Assembly (NCBI RefSeq): GCF_014650495.1
Contig: NZ_BMVB01000013.1
Coordinates: 99,005-163,004 of the forward strand
DNA: 64,000 nucleotides
Direction: 5' to 3'
Source of the DNA: Streptomyces cinnamoneus
GTDB lineage: Bacteria > Actinomycetota > Actinomycetes > Streptomycetales > Streptomycetaceae
Shown: piece after piece, positions 51,284 through 59,282 of the stretch
How positions within the stretch are numbered: the stretch's first letter is position 1
How the letters are laid out: each line of letters starts with the position of its first letter
The notes under the pieces: generated by a model
What the model saw: only the letters and a program-made list of their open reading frames with translations
What the model was told of the DNA's origin: nothing
The model's database searches: none
Program-made: the position numbers and the translations under genes

Positions 51284-53242
51284 GTGGACCGTTTGATCTC
51301 TTCCGTGCTCGTGGCCAATCGCGGCGAGATCGCCTGCCGGGTCTTCCGCACCTGCCGCGAGCTGGGCCTCGCGACGGTGGCCGTGCACTCCGACGCCGAC
51401 GCGGACGCCCGGCACGTGCGGGAGGCCGACGCGGCGGTGCGGCTGCCGGGGTCGGCGCCCGCGGACACGTACCTGCGCGGCGACCTGCTGATCGCGGCCG
51501 CCCGGGCCGCGGGCGCGGACGCCGTGCACCCGGGGTACGGATTCCTGTCCGAGAACGCGGAGTTCGCCCGGGCGGTGCGGGACGCGGGGCTCGTGTGGAT
51601 CGGGCCGCCGCCGGACGCGATCGAGGCGATGGCGTCCAAGACGCGCGCCAAGCGCATCATGGCGGACGCCGGGGTGCCGCTGCTCGCCCCCGTGGCGCCG
51701 GAGGCCGTGGCGGCCGCCGGCCTGCCGGTGCTGATCAAGGCCGCGGCCGGTGGGGGCGGGCGCGGGATGCGGGTCGTACGGGACCTGGCCGCCCTGCCCG
51801 GGGAGCTGGCCTCGGCCCGGGCGGAGGCGGCCGCCGCGTTCGGTGACGGCGAGGTCTTCGTGGAGCCGTACGTCGTGGGCGGCCGGCACGTGGAGGTACA
51901 GGTCCTCGCCGACGCCCACGGCACGGTGTGGACGCTGGGGACGCGCGACTGTTCGCTGCAGCGGCGGCACCAGAAGGTCGTCGAGGAGGCGCCGGCGCCA
52001 GGGCTGCCGGATGCTCTGGTGCGGACCCTCTGCGGGGCGGCCGAGGCGGCCGTCCGCGCCATCGGGTACGTCAACGCCGGCACCGTCGAGTTCCTCGTCG
52101 CGGCGGACGGCCGGCCGTACTTCCTGGAGATGAACACCCGCCTGCAGGTCGAACACCCGGTGACGGAAGCGGTGTACGGGGTGGACCTGGTGGCGTTGCA
52201 GCTGCGCATCGCCGAAGGGGCGGTGCTGGGCGATGCCCCGGTGGCGGCGGGGCACGCCGTGGAGGCCCGGCTCTATGCGGAGGACCCGGGGCGGGAGTGG
52301 GCGCCGCAGGCGGGGGTGGTGCACCGGCTGGCGGTCGGAGCCGGAGCGTCGCAGGACCGTCCGTTCCCGCCTTCCGCTCCCGTCCTGCGCGTCGACTCCG
52401 GGTACGCGGACGGTGACCGCGTCGGCGTTCACTACGATCCCCTGATCGCCAAGGTCGTCGCCTGGGCGCCCGGTCGGGCGGAGGCCGTGCGTACGCTCGC
52501 GCGGGCCCTGGAGCGCGCCCGTCTCCACGGGCCCTCCACCAACCGTGATCTGCTCGTGCGTACGTTGCGGCATCCGGAGTTCACCGGCTGTCGCATGGAC
52601 ACCGGCTTCTTCGCCGCGCATCTGGACGAGGTGGCCGCCCCTCCGGACGATGCCCGGCTGGCGGCCCTGGCCGCCGCCGTCGCCGATGCCCAGGGGCGTC
52701 ACCGGTTCGGCGGCTGGCGCAACGTTCCCTCACAACCGCAGGTCAAGCACTACCGCTGCGGGGACTCCGAGCACGAGATCCGCTACCGCCCCACCCGTGA
52801 CGGTCTGGAGGTCGAGGGCTTTCCGGACGTCCGGGTCCTGCACGCCACCCGGGAACGGGTGGTGCTGGAGACGGGCGGCGTACGCCGCGAGGTCGAGGTG
52901 GCCTCGTACGGGGCGGGGCCCGTGTACGTCGACACCCCGCACGCGGGCTCCTACGTCCTCACGCCCGTTTCCCGCTTCCCCGACCCCACCGTCCGCAGCG
53001 AACCCGGCTCCCTGCTCGCCCCCATGCCCGGCACGGTCGTCCGGCTCGCGGACGGGATCGCCGCCGGCCGGCCCGTACGGGCGGGGCAGCCGCTGCTCTG
53101 GCTGGAGGCCATGAAGATGGAGCACCGGGTCGCGGCCCCCGCCTCCGGGACGCTCACCGCCCTGCACGTGGCACCCGGCCGCCAGGTGGAGGTCGGGGAA
53201 CTGCTCGCCGTGGTCACCGAGACCGAGGAGAAGACCTCATGA
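51284..53242 (+). CDS. Acyl-CoA carboxylase alpha subunit (biotin carboxylase + BCCP)
   Basis: 652-aa subunit. Biotin carboxylase (about residues 5-445): ISSVLVANRGEIACRVFRTC, ATP-grasp loop GGGGRGM and MNTRLQVEHPVTE. A beta-barrel BT-like linker follows, then the carrier domain with biotinyl lysine in EAMKMEH (near residue 610). The start is uncertain: GTG 51284 (VDRLISSVL) is taken, TTG 51293 is possible. It starts 37 bp after the beta subunit and overlaps the dehydrogenase by ATGA. Confidence 0.9.
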   Translation: MDRLISSVLVANRGEIACRVFRTCRELGLATVAVHSDADADARHVREADAAVRLPGSAPADTYLRGDLLIAAARAAGADAVHPGYGFLSENAEFARAVRDAGLVWIGPPPDAIEAMASKTRAKRIMADAGVPLLAPVAPEAVAAAGLPVLIKAAAGGGGRGMRVVRDLAALPGELASARAEAAAAFGDGEVFVEPYVVGGRHVEVQVLADAHGTVWTLGTRDCSLQRRHQKVVEEAPAPGLPDALVRTLCGAAEAAVRAIGYVNAGTVEFLVAADGRPYFLEMNTRLQVEHPVTEAVYGVDLVALQLRIAEGAVLGDAPVAAGHAVEARLYAEDPGREWAPQAGVVHRLAVGAGASQDRPFPPSAPVLRVDSGYADGDRVGVHYDPLIAKVVAWAPGRAEAVRTLARALERARLHGPSTNRDLLVRTLRHPEFTGCRMDTGFFAAHLDEVAAPPDDARLAALAAAVADAQGRHRFGGWRNVPSQPQVKHYRCGDSEHEIRYRPTRDGLEVEGFPDVRVLHATRERVVLETGGVRREVEVASYGAGPVYVDTPHAGSYVLTPVSRFPDPTVRSEPGSLLAPMPGTVVRLADGIAAGRPVRAGQPLLWLEAMKMEHRVAAPASGTLTALHVAPGRQVEVGELLAVVTETEEKTS

Positions 53243-54414
53243 GCGACACCCGCGGCGGGACTCCCGCCGAGACCCCCGAGCACCACGCCCTGCGGGCCGC
53301 CGTCGCCGCGCTCGCCACCCGCTACGGCCGCGACTACTTCACCGCCGCCGTGCGCGACGGCAAACACGCCGACGAGCTCTGGGAGGAGGCCGGCAAGCTG
53401 GGCTACCTGGGGGTCAACCTCCCCGAGGAGTACGGCGGCGGGGGCGGCGGCATCACCGAACTGGCCATCGTCCTGGAGGAACTGGCCGCCGCCGGCTGCC
53501 CGCTGCTCCTCCTCGTCGTCTCGCCCGCCATCTGCGGCACGGTGATCGCCCGCTTCGGCACCGAGGAGCAGAAGCGCACCTGGCTGCCCGGGCTGGCCGC
53601 CGGCACCCTGCGCATGGCGTTCGGCATCACCGAGCCCGACGCCGGCTCCAACTCCCACCGTCTCACCACCACCGCACGCCGGGACGGCGACGACTGGGTC
53701 CTCACCGGCCGCAAGGTCTTCATCTCCGGCGCGGACGTCGCGGACGCGACCCTGGTCGTCGGCCGGACCGCCGACGACCGGACCGGCCGGCTCAAGCCCT
53801 GTCTGTTCATCGTCGGCCGCGACGCACCCGGCTTCACCCGCCGCCCCATCCCCATGGACGTCGCCTCCCCGGAGAAGCAGTTCGAGCTCGTGCTCGACGA
53901 GGTGCGGCTGCCCGCGCGGGCGCTGGTGGGGGACGAGGACGCCGGGCTGCTGCAGCTGTTCGCCGGCCTCAACCCGGAACGGATCATGACGGCCGCGTTC
54001 GCCATCGGGATGGGCCGCTACGCGGTCGCGCGGGCCGCCGACTACGCCCGCACGCGCCAGGTGTGGAACGAGCCGATCGGCGCCCACCAGGCCATCGCCC
54101 ACCCCCTCGCGCAGTCGCACATCGAGCTCGAACTGGCCCGCCTGATGATGTACAGGGCCGCCGCTCTCTACGACGCCGGGGACGACGAGGGCGCCGGCGA
54201 GGCGGCCAACATGGCGAAGTACGCCGCCGCCGAGGCCGCGGTGCGCGCCGTCGACCAGGCGGTCCACACCCTGGGCGGGAACGGCCTGAGCGCGGAGTAC
54301 GGGCTGGCCTCGCTGATCACCGCCGCGAGGGTGACGAGGGTGGCGCCGGTGAGCCGGGAGATGATCCTCAACTACGTCTCGCACCGGACGCTGGGCCTGC
54401 CCAAGTCCTACTGA
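53239..54414 (+). CDS. Acyl-CoA dehydrogenase
   Basis: 391-aa FAD enzyme that forms the 2,3-double bond of an acyl-CoA, passing electrons to ETF. MAFGITEPDAGSNSHRLTTTARRDGDDWVLTGRKVFISGA is the FAD and substrate signature; the C-terminal LGGNGLSAEYGLASLITAARV is the FAD-binding helix region. The catalytic glutamate is not obvious by eye. ATG overlaps the alpha-subunit stop. In this operon it likely dehydrogenates the branched acyl-CoA before carboxylation (isovaleryl-CoA or citronellyl-CoA type). Confidence 0.9.
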   Translation: MSDTRGGTPAETPEHHALRAAVAALATRYGRDYFTAAVRDGKHADELWEEAGKLGYLGVNLPEEYGGGGGGITELAIVLEELAAAGCPLLLLVVSPAICGTVIARFGTEEQKRTWLPGLAAGTLRMAFGITEPDAGSNSHRLTTTARRDGDDWVLTGRKVFISGADVADATLVVGRTADDRTGRLKPCLFIVGRDAPGFTRRPIPMDVASPEKQFELVLDEVRLPARALVGDEDAGLLQLFAGLNPERIMTAAFAIGMGRYAVARAADYARTRQVWNEPIGAHQAIAHPLAQSHIELELARLMMYRAAALYDAGDDEGAGEAANMAKYAAAEAAVRAVDQAVHTLGGNGLSAEYGLASLITAARVTRVAPVSREMILNYVSHRTLGLPKSY

Positions 54415-54442
54415 GAACCTTCTTCCGGAAAGGAGGTCCGCG

Positions 54443-55180
54443 ATGCTGGTCCGCAGCTCGTACGAGCACGGCATCACCACGCTGACCCTGGATTCCCCCC
54501 ACAACCGCAACGCCCTCTCGGCCCGGCTGGTGGGCGAGTTGGGGGACGGCCTGGAGCGGGCGGCCGAGGACGCGGACACCCGTGCGGTGGTGCTGACGCA
54601 CACCGGCACCACCTTCTGTTCGGGCGCGGACCTGTCCGAGCCGACGCCGACCGGCCCGGCGGAGCTGACGCGGCTGCTGCGGGCGGTCGTCGAGCTCCCC
54701 AAGCCGGTGGTCGCCCGGGTGACCGGGCACGTCCGTGCCGGGGGGCTCGGCCTCCTGGGGGCCTGCGACATCTCGGTGGCCGGCACGTCGTCGTCGTTCG
54801 CCTTCACGGAGGCGCGGCTGGGGCTGGCCCCTGCCGTCATCTCGCTGCCCCTGCTGCCACGCCTCGACGCACGCGCGGCGGCCCGCTACTACCTGACCGG
54901 CGAGCGCTTCGACGCGGCGGAGGCGGCCCGGATCGGACTGGTGACGGCGGCGGACGACGACGTCGACGCGTTCGTCGCACGCATCACGGACGGGCTGCGC
55001 CGCGGCTCCCCGCAGGGGCTCGCCGAGTCGAAGCGGCTGGCCACGGCCGAGGTGCTGCGCACGTTCGACCGCGATGCGGCGGAGCTGGCGCAGCGGTCGG
55101 CGCGGCTGTTCGCGTCGGCGGAGGCCAGGGAGGGCATGACGGCGTTCCTGGCGAAGAAGGATCCGTCGTGGGTGCGCTGA
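54443..55180 (+). CDS. Enoyl-CoA hydratase/isomerase family protein
   Basis: 245-aa crotonase. The CoA-binding oxyanion loops are TTFCSGADLSE and GHVRAGGLGLLGACDISVA, and a candidate acidic residue lies in FAFTEARLGLAPAV. In this context it should hydrate the carboxylated intermediate (3-methylglutaconyl-CoA or isohexenylglutaconyl-CoA type). Strong ribosome site AAAGGAGG at 54430-54437. Its last 13 bp overlap the TetR gene. No HMG-CoA lyase follows, unlike a full leucine pathway cluster. Confidence 0.88.
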   Translation: MLVRSSYEHGITTLTLDSPHNRNALSARLVGELGDGLERAAEDADTRAVVLTHTGTTFCSGADLSEPTPTGPAELTRLLRAVVELPKPVVARVTGHVRAGGLGLLGACDISVAGTSSSFAFTEARLGLAPAVISLPLLPRLDARAAARYYLTGERFDAAEAARIGLVTAADDDVDAFVARITDGLRRGSPQGLAESKRLATAEVLRTFDRDAAELAQRSARLFASAEAREGMTAFLAKKDPSWVR

Positions 55181-55776
55181 GCGGCCCCAAGCAGGACCGC
55201 AGCCGGGCCACGCGGCAGCGCCTGCTGGAGGCGGCCATCTCCTGTCTGTCCGAGTACGGCTGGGCGGGCTCGACGGTGTCCGTCGTCGCCGAGCGGGCGG
55301 GCGTCTCGCGCGGTGCGGCCCAGCACCACTTCCCCACCCGCGAGGACCTGTTCACGGCGGCCGTCGAGTACGTGGCCGAGGAACGCTCGGCGGCACTGCG
55401 GTCCGTGGTGGCCGCCGCCTCGCCCATCGTGGGGCCCGCACGGCGGTACGTGGTCGTCACCGAGCTCGTCGAGCTCTACACCGGCCCGCTGTTCCGGGCC
55501 GCGCTCCAGCTGTGGGTGGCCGCCTCCCACGACCACTCGCAGCTGCGCGAGCGCGTGACGGCCCTGGAGGCGCACGTCGGCCGGGAGACGCACCGCATGG
55601 CCGTGGAACTGCTCGGCGCGGACGAACGGATCCCCGGGGTGCGGGAGACCGTGCAGGGCCTGCTGGACATGGCGCGCGGGCTGGGCCTGGCGACGCTGCT
55701 GACGGACGACCGGGCACGGCGGCGCCGCGTGGTGGAACAGTGGCTGCGGATCCTGGAAGGCGCCCTGGACCGCTGA
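55168..55776 (+). CDS. TetR-family regulator of the carboxylase operon
   Basis: 202-aa regulator ending the operon and overlapping the hydratase by 13 bp. Helix-turn-helix: SRATRQRLLEAAISCLSEYGWAGSTVSVVAERAGVSRGAAQHHFPTREDLF, the variant common in fatty-acid and branched acyl-CoA regulators. Predicted to bind the palindrome at 47791-47804 and to be released by an acyl-CoA intermediate; this is inference from position. ATG 55168. Confidence 0.85.
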   Translation: MGALSGPKQDRSRATRQRLLEAAISCLSEYGWAGSTVSVVAERAGVSRGAAQHHFPTREDLFTAAVEYVAEERSAALRSVVAAASPIVGPARRYVVVTELVELYTGPLFRAALQLWVAASHDHSQLRERVTALEAHVGRETHRMAVELLGADERIPGVRETVQGLLDMARGLGLATLLTDDRARRRRVVEQWLRILEGALDR

Positions 55777-55799
55777 ACGACGGATTCCACCAGCGCGTT

Positions 55800-56210
55800 T
55801 CAGGCCCGGGGCTGGGTGAAGCGGATGCGGTTGCCGAAGGGGTCGCGGAGGCCGCAGTCGGTCCCGTACGGGCGCTCGGTGGGCTCCTCGGTGAACTCCA
55901 CGCCCCGGGCCAGCAGCGTCTCGTACGTCTTGCGGCAGTCGTCCGTGGTGAGGATGAGCCAGCCGCCCATGGCGCCCTTGGTGACCAGATCCCGGACCTG
56001 GGCAGCGGTCTCCTCGGACATCATCGGCCCGCCCGGCTGCTCCAGCAGGATCTGGCGCTCCGGGTGGCCGGGGACGCTGACGGTCAGCCAGCGCATGAAG
56101 CCCAGCGGGATGTCGGCGCCGACCTCCAGGCCGAGCTTGCCGACGTAGAAGTCGAGGGCCTCGTCCTGGTCGAGGACGTATATCTGCGAGTGCGTGATGG
56201 CGTTGAACAT
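55800..56210 (-). CDS. VOC family protein
   Basis: 136-aa single VOC module: FNAITHSQIYVLDQDEALDFYVGKLGLEVGADIPLG ... YGTDCGLRDPFGNRIRFTQ. H7 and E-containing strands give possible metal ligands. ATG 56210 begins right at the domain. It lies 48 bp downstream of the AraC gene on the same strand, so probably in one unit with it and the DUF3995 gene. Substrate unknown. Confidence 0.82.
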   Translation of the reverse strand: MFNAITHSQIYVLDQDEALDFYVGKLGLEVGADIPLGFMRWLTVSVPGHPERQILLEQPGGPMMSEETAAQVRDLVTKGAMGGWLILTTDDCRKTYETLLARGVEFTEEPTERPYGTDCGLRDPFGNRIRFTQPRA

Positions 56211-56258
56211 GTGGACAACGCTAGGCGACAGCAGGCGGGAAAACTTATCCAGAACTGC

Positions 56259-56654
56259 TCACCTGGCGGGCCGGGTCCAGGCCATGGCGAAGCACGTGGG
56301 CACCGGCTGCGCCATGGCCTGCTTGCGGTACTGCCGGGGCGACTGCCCGACGATGTCGCGAAAGGTCCGGCTGAAGGTCCCCGTGCTGCCGAAGCCGACG
56401 TCGAAGCAGATGTCCGTCACGCTGCGGCCGGTCTCCCGCAGCAGGAACATCGCCCGTTCGACGCGGCGGCGCTGCAGGTACCGGTGCGGTGTCTCACCGA
56501 ACACGGCCCGGAAGGTGCGCGTGAAGTGCGCCTCCGACACGTGGGCGATCCGGGCCAGGGCCGGGACGTCCAGGGGCTGCGCGTAGGCGCGGTCCATCGC
56601 GTCCCGGGCCCGGAGCATGCGGCGGTTGCTGTCTTCGGAGGCGGTGCGGCTCAC
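56259..56654 (-). CDS. Short AraC-family DNA-binding protein
   Basis: 131-aa protein that is almost only the AraC double helix-turn-helix (about residues 20-115): LDVPALARIAHVSEAHFTRTFRAVFGETPHRYLQRRRVERAMFLLRETGRSVTDICFDVGFGSTGTFSRTFRDIVGQSPRQYR. The ligand-binding domain is missing, so it is an orphan DNA-binding module, like SoxS or MarA in architecture. The GTG start overlaps the TGA of the membrane protein gene upstream (56651-56654), fixing the start. Confidence 0.85.
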   Translation of the reverse strand: MSRTASEDSNRRMLRARDAMDRAYAQPLDVPALARIAHVSEAHFTRTFRAVFGETPHRYLQRRRVERAMFLLRETGRSVTDICFDVGFGSTGTFSRTFRDIVGQSPRQYRKQAMAQPVPTCFAMAWTRPAR

Positions 56655-57214
56655 GCCGCCATCACACCACGGCCCTTCGGCGTCCGGGACCGGCGGCGGG
56701 TGCGCAGGGCCACGTAGCCGGCGAGCCCGCCCAGCGTGACGCACAGCGGGGAGTAGAGGACCAGATCCCAGTGCCGGTGCTCGGCGGGCACGTCGCCGAG
56801 GCCGAGGCCCGAGGCCACGAGGCCGCCGAGGCCGCGCACGCCCAGCACGCCGGCCACCGTCCACAGGCCGGCGCGTACCGGCCACGAGCCGGACAGCCGG
56901 TGCGCAGGGGGGCGGGCCCCGGCCAGGACCAGACTCCCGGCCACGCCCAGCAGGCCCGCCACCGCGAACGTCAGCGGGGCGGAGGGCAGGTGCGCCTCGT
57001 CGACCCCGACCACCACCGTCGCGAACTCGGCCCGCGACTCCAGCGGCCAGGGCGAGAACACCCACACCGCGTGCAGGGCCCCCGCCGCGATCAGTCCCCC
57101 GGCGGCCACCGCCGCGGCGACGCGCACCGCCCGGCCCGGCTCGGCCCCGGCCGCTTCGCCCACCCCGGCCGTCCTGCCCGTCCTGCCGTCGAGTGCTGTC
57201 CCCGTCACGCTCAT
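56651..57214 (-). CDS. DUF3995-like membrane protein
   Basis: 187-aa membrane protein with four to five spans (RVAAAVAAGGLIAAGALHAVWVFSPWPL, LTFAVAGLLGVAGSLVLAG, GLWTVAGVLGVRGLGGLVASGLGL, VTLGGLAGYVALRTRRR). LHAVWVFSPWPL is characteristic of DUF3995 proteins. ATG 57214 has GGGGAGG upstream. Translationally coupled to the AraC gene by GTGA. It is divergent from a TetR gene whose palindrome lies in the 63-bp gap. Function unknown. Confidence 0.8.
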   Translation of the reverse strand: MSVTGTALDGRTGRTAGVGEAAGAEPGRAVRVAAAVAAGGLIAAGALHAVWVFSPWPLESRAEFATVVVGVDEAHLPSAPLTFAVAGLLGVAGSLVLAGARPPAHRLSGSWPVRAGLWTVAGVLGVRGLGGLVASGLGLGDVPAEHRHWDLVLYSPLCVTLGGLAGYVALRTRRRSRTPKGRGVMAA

Positions 57215-57253
57215 CGCGCAGCCTCCCCGCTTTCCGTACACCTCTGTATGGAT

Positions 57254-57277
57254 GTTCCGTACAGTACTGTATGGAAC
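57254..57277. promoter_or_regulatory. 24-bp palindromic operator abutting TetR start
   Basis: Near-perfect dyad: GTTCC ... GGAAC outer arms around the core TACAGTACTGTA, with one mismatched pair. It ends at the base before the TetR ATG (57278). A related half-site TGTATGGA lies about 10 bp to the left. It lies between the DUF3995 and TetR starts. Confidence 0.8.
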
Positions 57278-57874
57278 ATGGCCAAGGGGAGAGTCAGCAG
57301 GGACGACTGGACGATGGCGGCGCTCCGCGCGCTGGCCCGGGGCGGCGTCGCGGCCGTGGCGGTGGACGCGCTCGCGCGCGAACTCGACGTCACCCGCGGC
57401 AGCTTCTACTGGCACTTCGAGAACCGCGACGCCCTGCTCGTGGCCGCTCTGGAGACCTGGGAGCAGCGGGCGACGACCGACGTCATCGCCGCCCTCCGCG
57501 ACGTGACCGACCCCTCCACGCGGGCCCGCGCCCTCTTCGCCGAGGCACTCGGCAGCGAGGAGATCGCCGGTCTCGAACCGGCCCTGGTCGCCCACACGGC
57601 CCACCCGGCCGTCGCCGCCGTCGTGGCCCGGGTCACCCAGGTGCGCCTCGGCTTCCTGACCGAGGTCTTCGCCGGCCTGGACTTCACCCCCCGGGCCGCC
57701 CGCCACCGCGCCCTGGCCGCCTACGCCGCCTACCTCGGCTGGCTCGAACTGCGCCGCACCTCCCCCGAGGCCGCCCCGGAGGCACTGCTGGACGACCCCG
57801 GAGCGGACGCGGCACTGGACCACCTGGTCTCCATGCTCCAGACGCCGGTCCGGCCCCAGGCCGCGAAGGACTAG
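57278..57874 (+). CDS. TetR-family regulator
   Basis: 198-aa regulator. Helix-turn-helix: MAALRALARGGVAAVAVDALARELDVTRGSFYWHFENRDALL (about residues 10-52). ATG 57278 (MAKGRVSRDDW) is the natural start; it directly follows the palindrome and has no ribosome site, so the message is probably leaderless or nearly so. Likely represses itself and the divergent DUF3995-AraC-VOC unit. Its TAG overlaps the LysR stop (CTAG 57871-57874). Confidence 0.85.
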   Translation: MAKGRVSRDDWTMAALRALARGGVAAVAVDALARELDVTRGSFYWHFENRDALLVAALETWEQRATTDVIAALRDVTDPSTRARALFAEALGSEEIAGLEPALVAHTAHPAVAAVVARVTQVRLGFLTEVFAGLDFTPRAARHRALAAYAAYLGWLELRRTSPEAAPEALLDDPGADAALDHLVSMLQTPVRPQAAKD

Positions 57875-58791
57875 CGGACGGCCGTGGTCCGCGGCCCGTG
57901 CAGGGGCTGCCCGTACGGTCGCGGCCGTGCCTGCTCCGCGGCGGCGGCGAGGGCGTCCGCGAGGGCCTCGACGAGCGGGTCGGCCACTGCCGCGCGCCGG
58001 GCGATGACGACGCGGCTCGGCGGGTGGCCGTCGACGGGCACGAAGGCGATGCTGGGACGTGCGTGCCGCAGCGCCGCCCCTGCGGGGAGGAGGCCGACCG
58101 TGCCCTCCCAGAGGACGGCGTGCAGGCACTCCTCGACGGACGCCACCACCGGGCCGGGTGCGTCCTCCTCGGCGGCGAGCCAGTAGGCGCGCCACCGGGC
58201 GTCGGTTCCCGGCGGCAGGCGGAAGCGCGGGCGGCCGGCCAGTTCCGCGACGCGCAGGCGCGGCCGGGCCGCCAGCGGATCGTCCGCGGGGACGGCCGCC
58301 ACCACCGGTTCCTCGCCGAGCAGGCGGACCGTCAGGCCCGCGGTGTCGAAGGGCAACCGGGTCAGTGCGAGGTCCACGCGCCCCTCGCGCAGGCCGGCCG
58401 TCGGGTCGGTGATCGGTGCCTCGCGCAGGCGCACCCGCGCACCGGGACGGTCGCGCCGCAGGGCGGCCAGCGCCGCCGGACCGACGTCCAGGTCCGCCCC
58501 CGCGACCGTGCCGAGCACGAGGACCCGTGCGGCCTCGGCGCCGCGGACCCGCTCGCGGGCGCGTTCGGCGCGCTCCAGGAGGTCCCGTGCCTCCGTCAGC
58601 AGCACCTCACCGGCCGGGGTGAGCCGCGCCCCCGTGGGGATCCGGTCGAACAGCCGGCATCCGAGGTCGGCCTCCAGCTCCCGGATCCGGCGGCTGAGCG
58701 GTGGCTGTGCGAGGTGCAGGCGTGCCGCCGCGCGGCCGAAGTGGCCCTCCTCGGCCACGGCGACGAAACAGCGCAACGCCCGCAAGTCCAT
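57871..58791 (-). CDS. LysR-family transcriptional regulator
   Basis: 306-aa regulator. The N-terminal helix-turn-helix (1-60) is MDLRALRCFVAVAEEGHFGRAAARLHLAQPPLSRRIRELE; the two-lobed effector domain covers about 90-295. ATG 58791. Divergent from the AhpD-like gene at 58924 across 132 bp, the usual arrangement for a LysR regulator and its target. The effector is unknown; the closest overall flavour is the BenM/CatM-like group. Confidence 0.87.
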   Translation of the reverse strand: MDLRALRCFVAVAEEGHFGRAAARLHLAQPPLSRRIRELEADLGCRLFDRIPTGARLTPAGEVLLTEARDLLERAERARERVRGAEAARVLVLGTVAGADLDVGPAALAALRRDRPGARVRLREAPITDPTAGLREGRVDLALTRLPFDTAGLTVRLLGEEPVVAAVPADDPLAARPRLRVAELAGRPRFRLPPGTDARWRAYWLAAEEDAPGPVVASVEECLHAVLWEGTVGLLPAGAALRHARPSIAFVPVDGHPPSRVVIARRAAVADPLVEALADALAAAAEQARPRPYGQPLHGPRTTAVR

Positions 58792-58923
58792 GACCGGCCA
58801 CGATACCCAGAACGCAACCGCCCTCCCGGAACCGGTCTTGGACGGGACCGCGGCACCCGCGGTGAGGTGGTGTCAGGCGCCGGGCGACGGGCCCGCCGCC
58901 ACCCACCGCTTGAGGAGCCGCCC

Positions 58924-59268
58924 GTGTACCAGCACCCCGACGACCTGCACCGCGCCCGTTCCGTCGGCGGCGGCGCCCCGGCCGAGTTCGCCGCCTGGCT
59001 CGCCTTCCAGCAGGCCGTGGACCGCGAGGACGGGGCGGTGCCGCGCCGCTACCGCGAGCTGATCTCGGTGGCGGTCGCGCTCGTCACCCAGTGCTCCTAC
59101 TGCCTGGACGTGCACACCGCCGCCGCCCGCCGGCACGGCGTCACCGCCGAGGAGCTCGCCGAGACGGCGTTCGTGACCGCCTCCGTCCGGGCGGGCGGCA
59201 CGCTCGCGCACGCGCTGCTCGCCGACCGCCTCTACGAGCAGCACGGCCAGCAGCACGGCCACGGCTGA
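58924..59268 (+). CDS. Carboxymuconolactone decarboxylase / AhpD-like protein
   Basis: 114-aa protein of the AhpD/CMD fold. RYRELISVAVALVTQCSYCLDVHTAAARRHGVTAEELAETAF contains the redox C-x-x-C followed by H (CSYCLDVH), as in AhpD peroxidase partners. GTG 58924 follows GAGGAGCCGCCC. Divergent from and probably controlled by the LysR gene. Likely role: thiol-dependent peroxide or alkylhydroperoxide reduction. Confidence 0.82.
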   Translation: MYQHPDDLHRARSVGGGAPAEFAAWLAFQQAVDREDGAVPRRYRELISVAVALVTQCSYCLDVHTAAARRHGVTAEELAETAFVTASVRAGGTLAHALLADRLYEQHGQQHGHG

Positions 59269-59282
59269 GCGGGCACCGCGCC

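Noticed and set aside
49648..55180. A complete leucine-degradation (liu) cluster
   Set aside because: HMG-CoA lyase is absent and an AtuA-like protein is present, so the assignment stays at branched acyl-CoA carboxylation.
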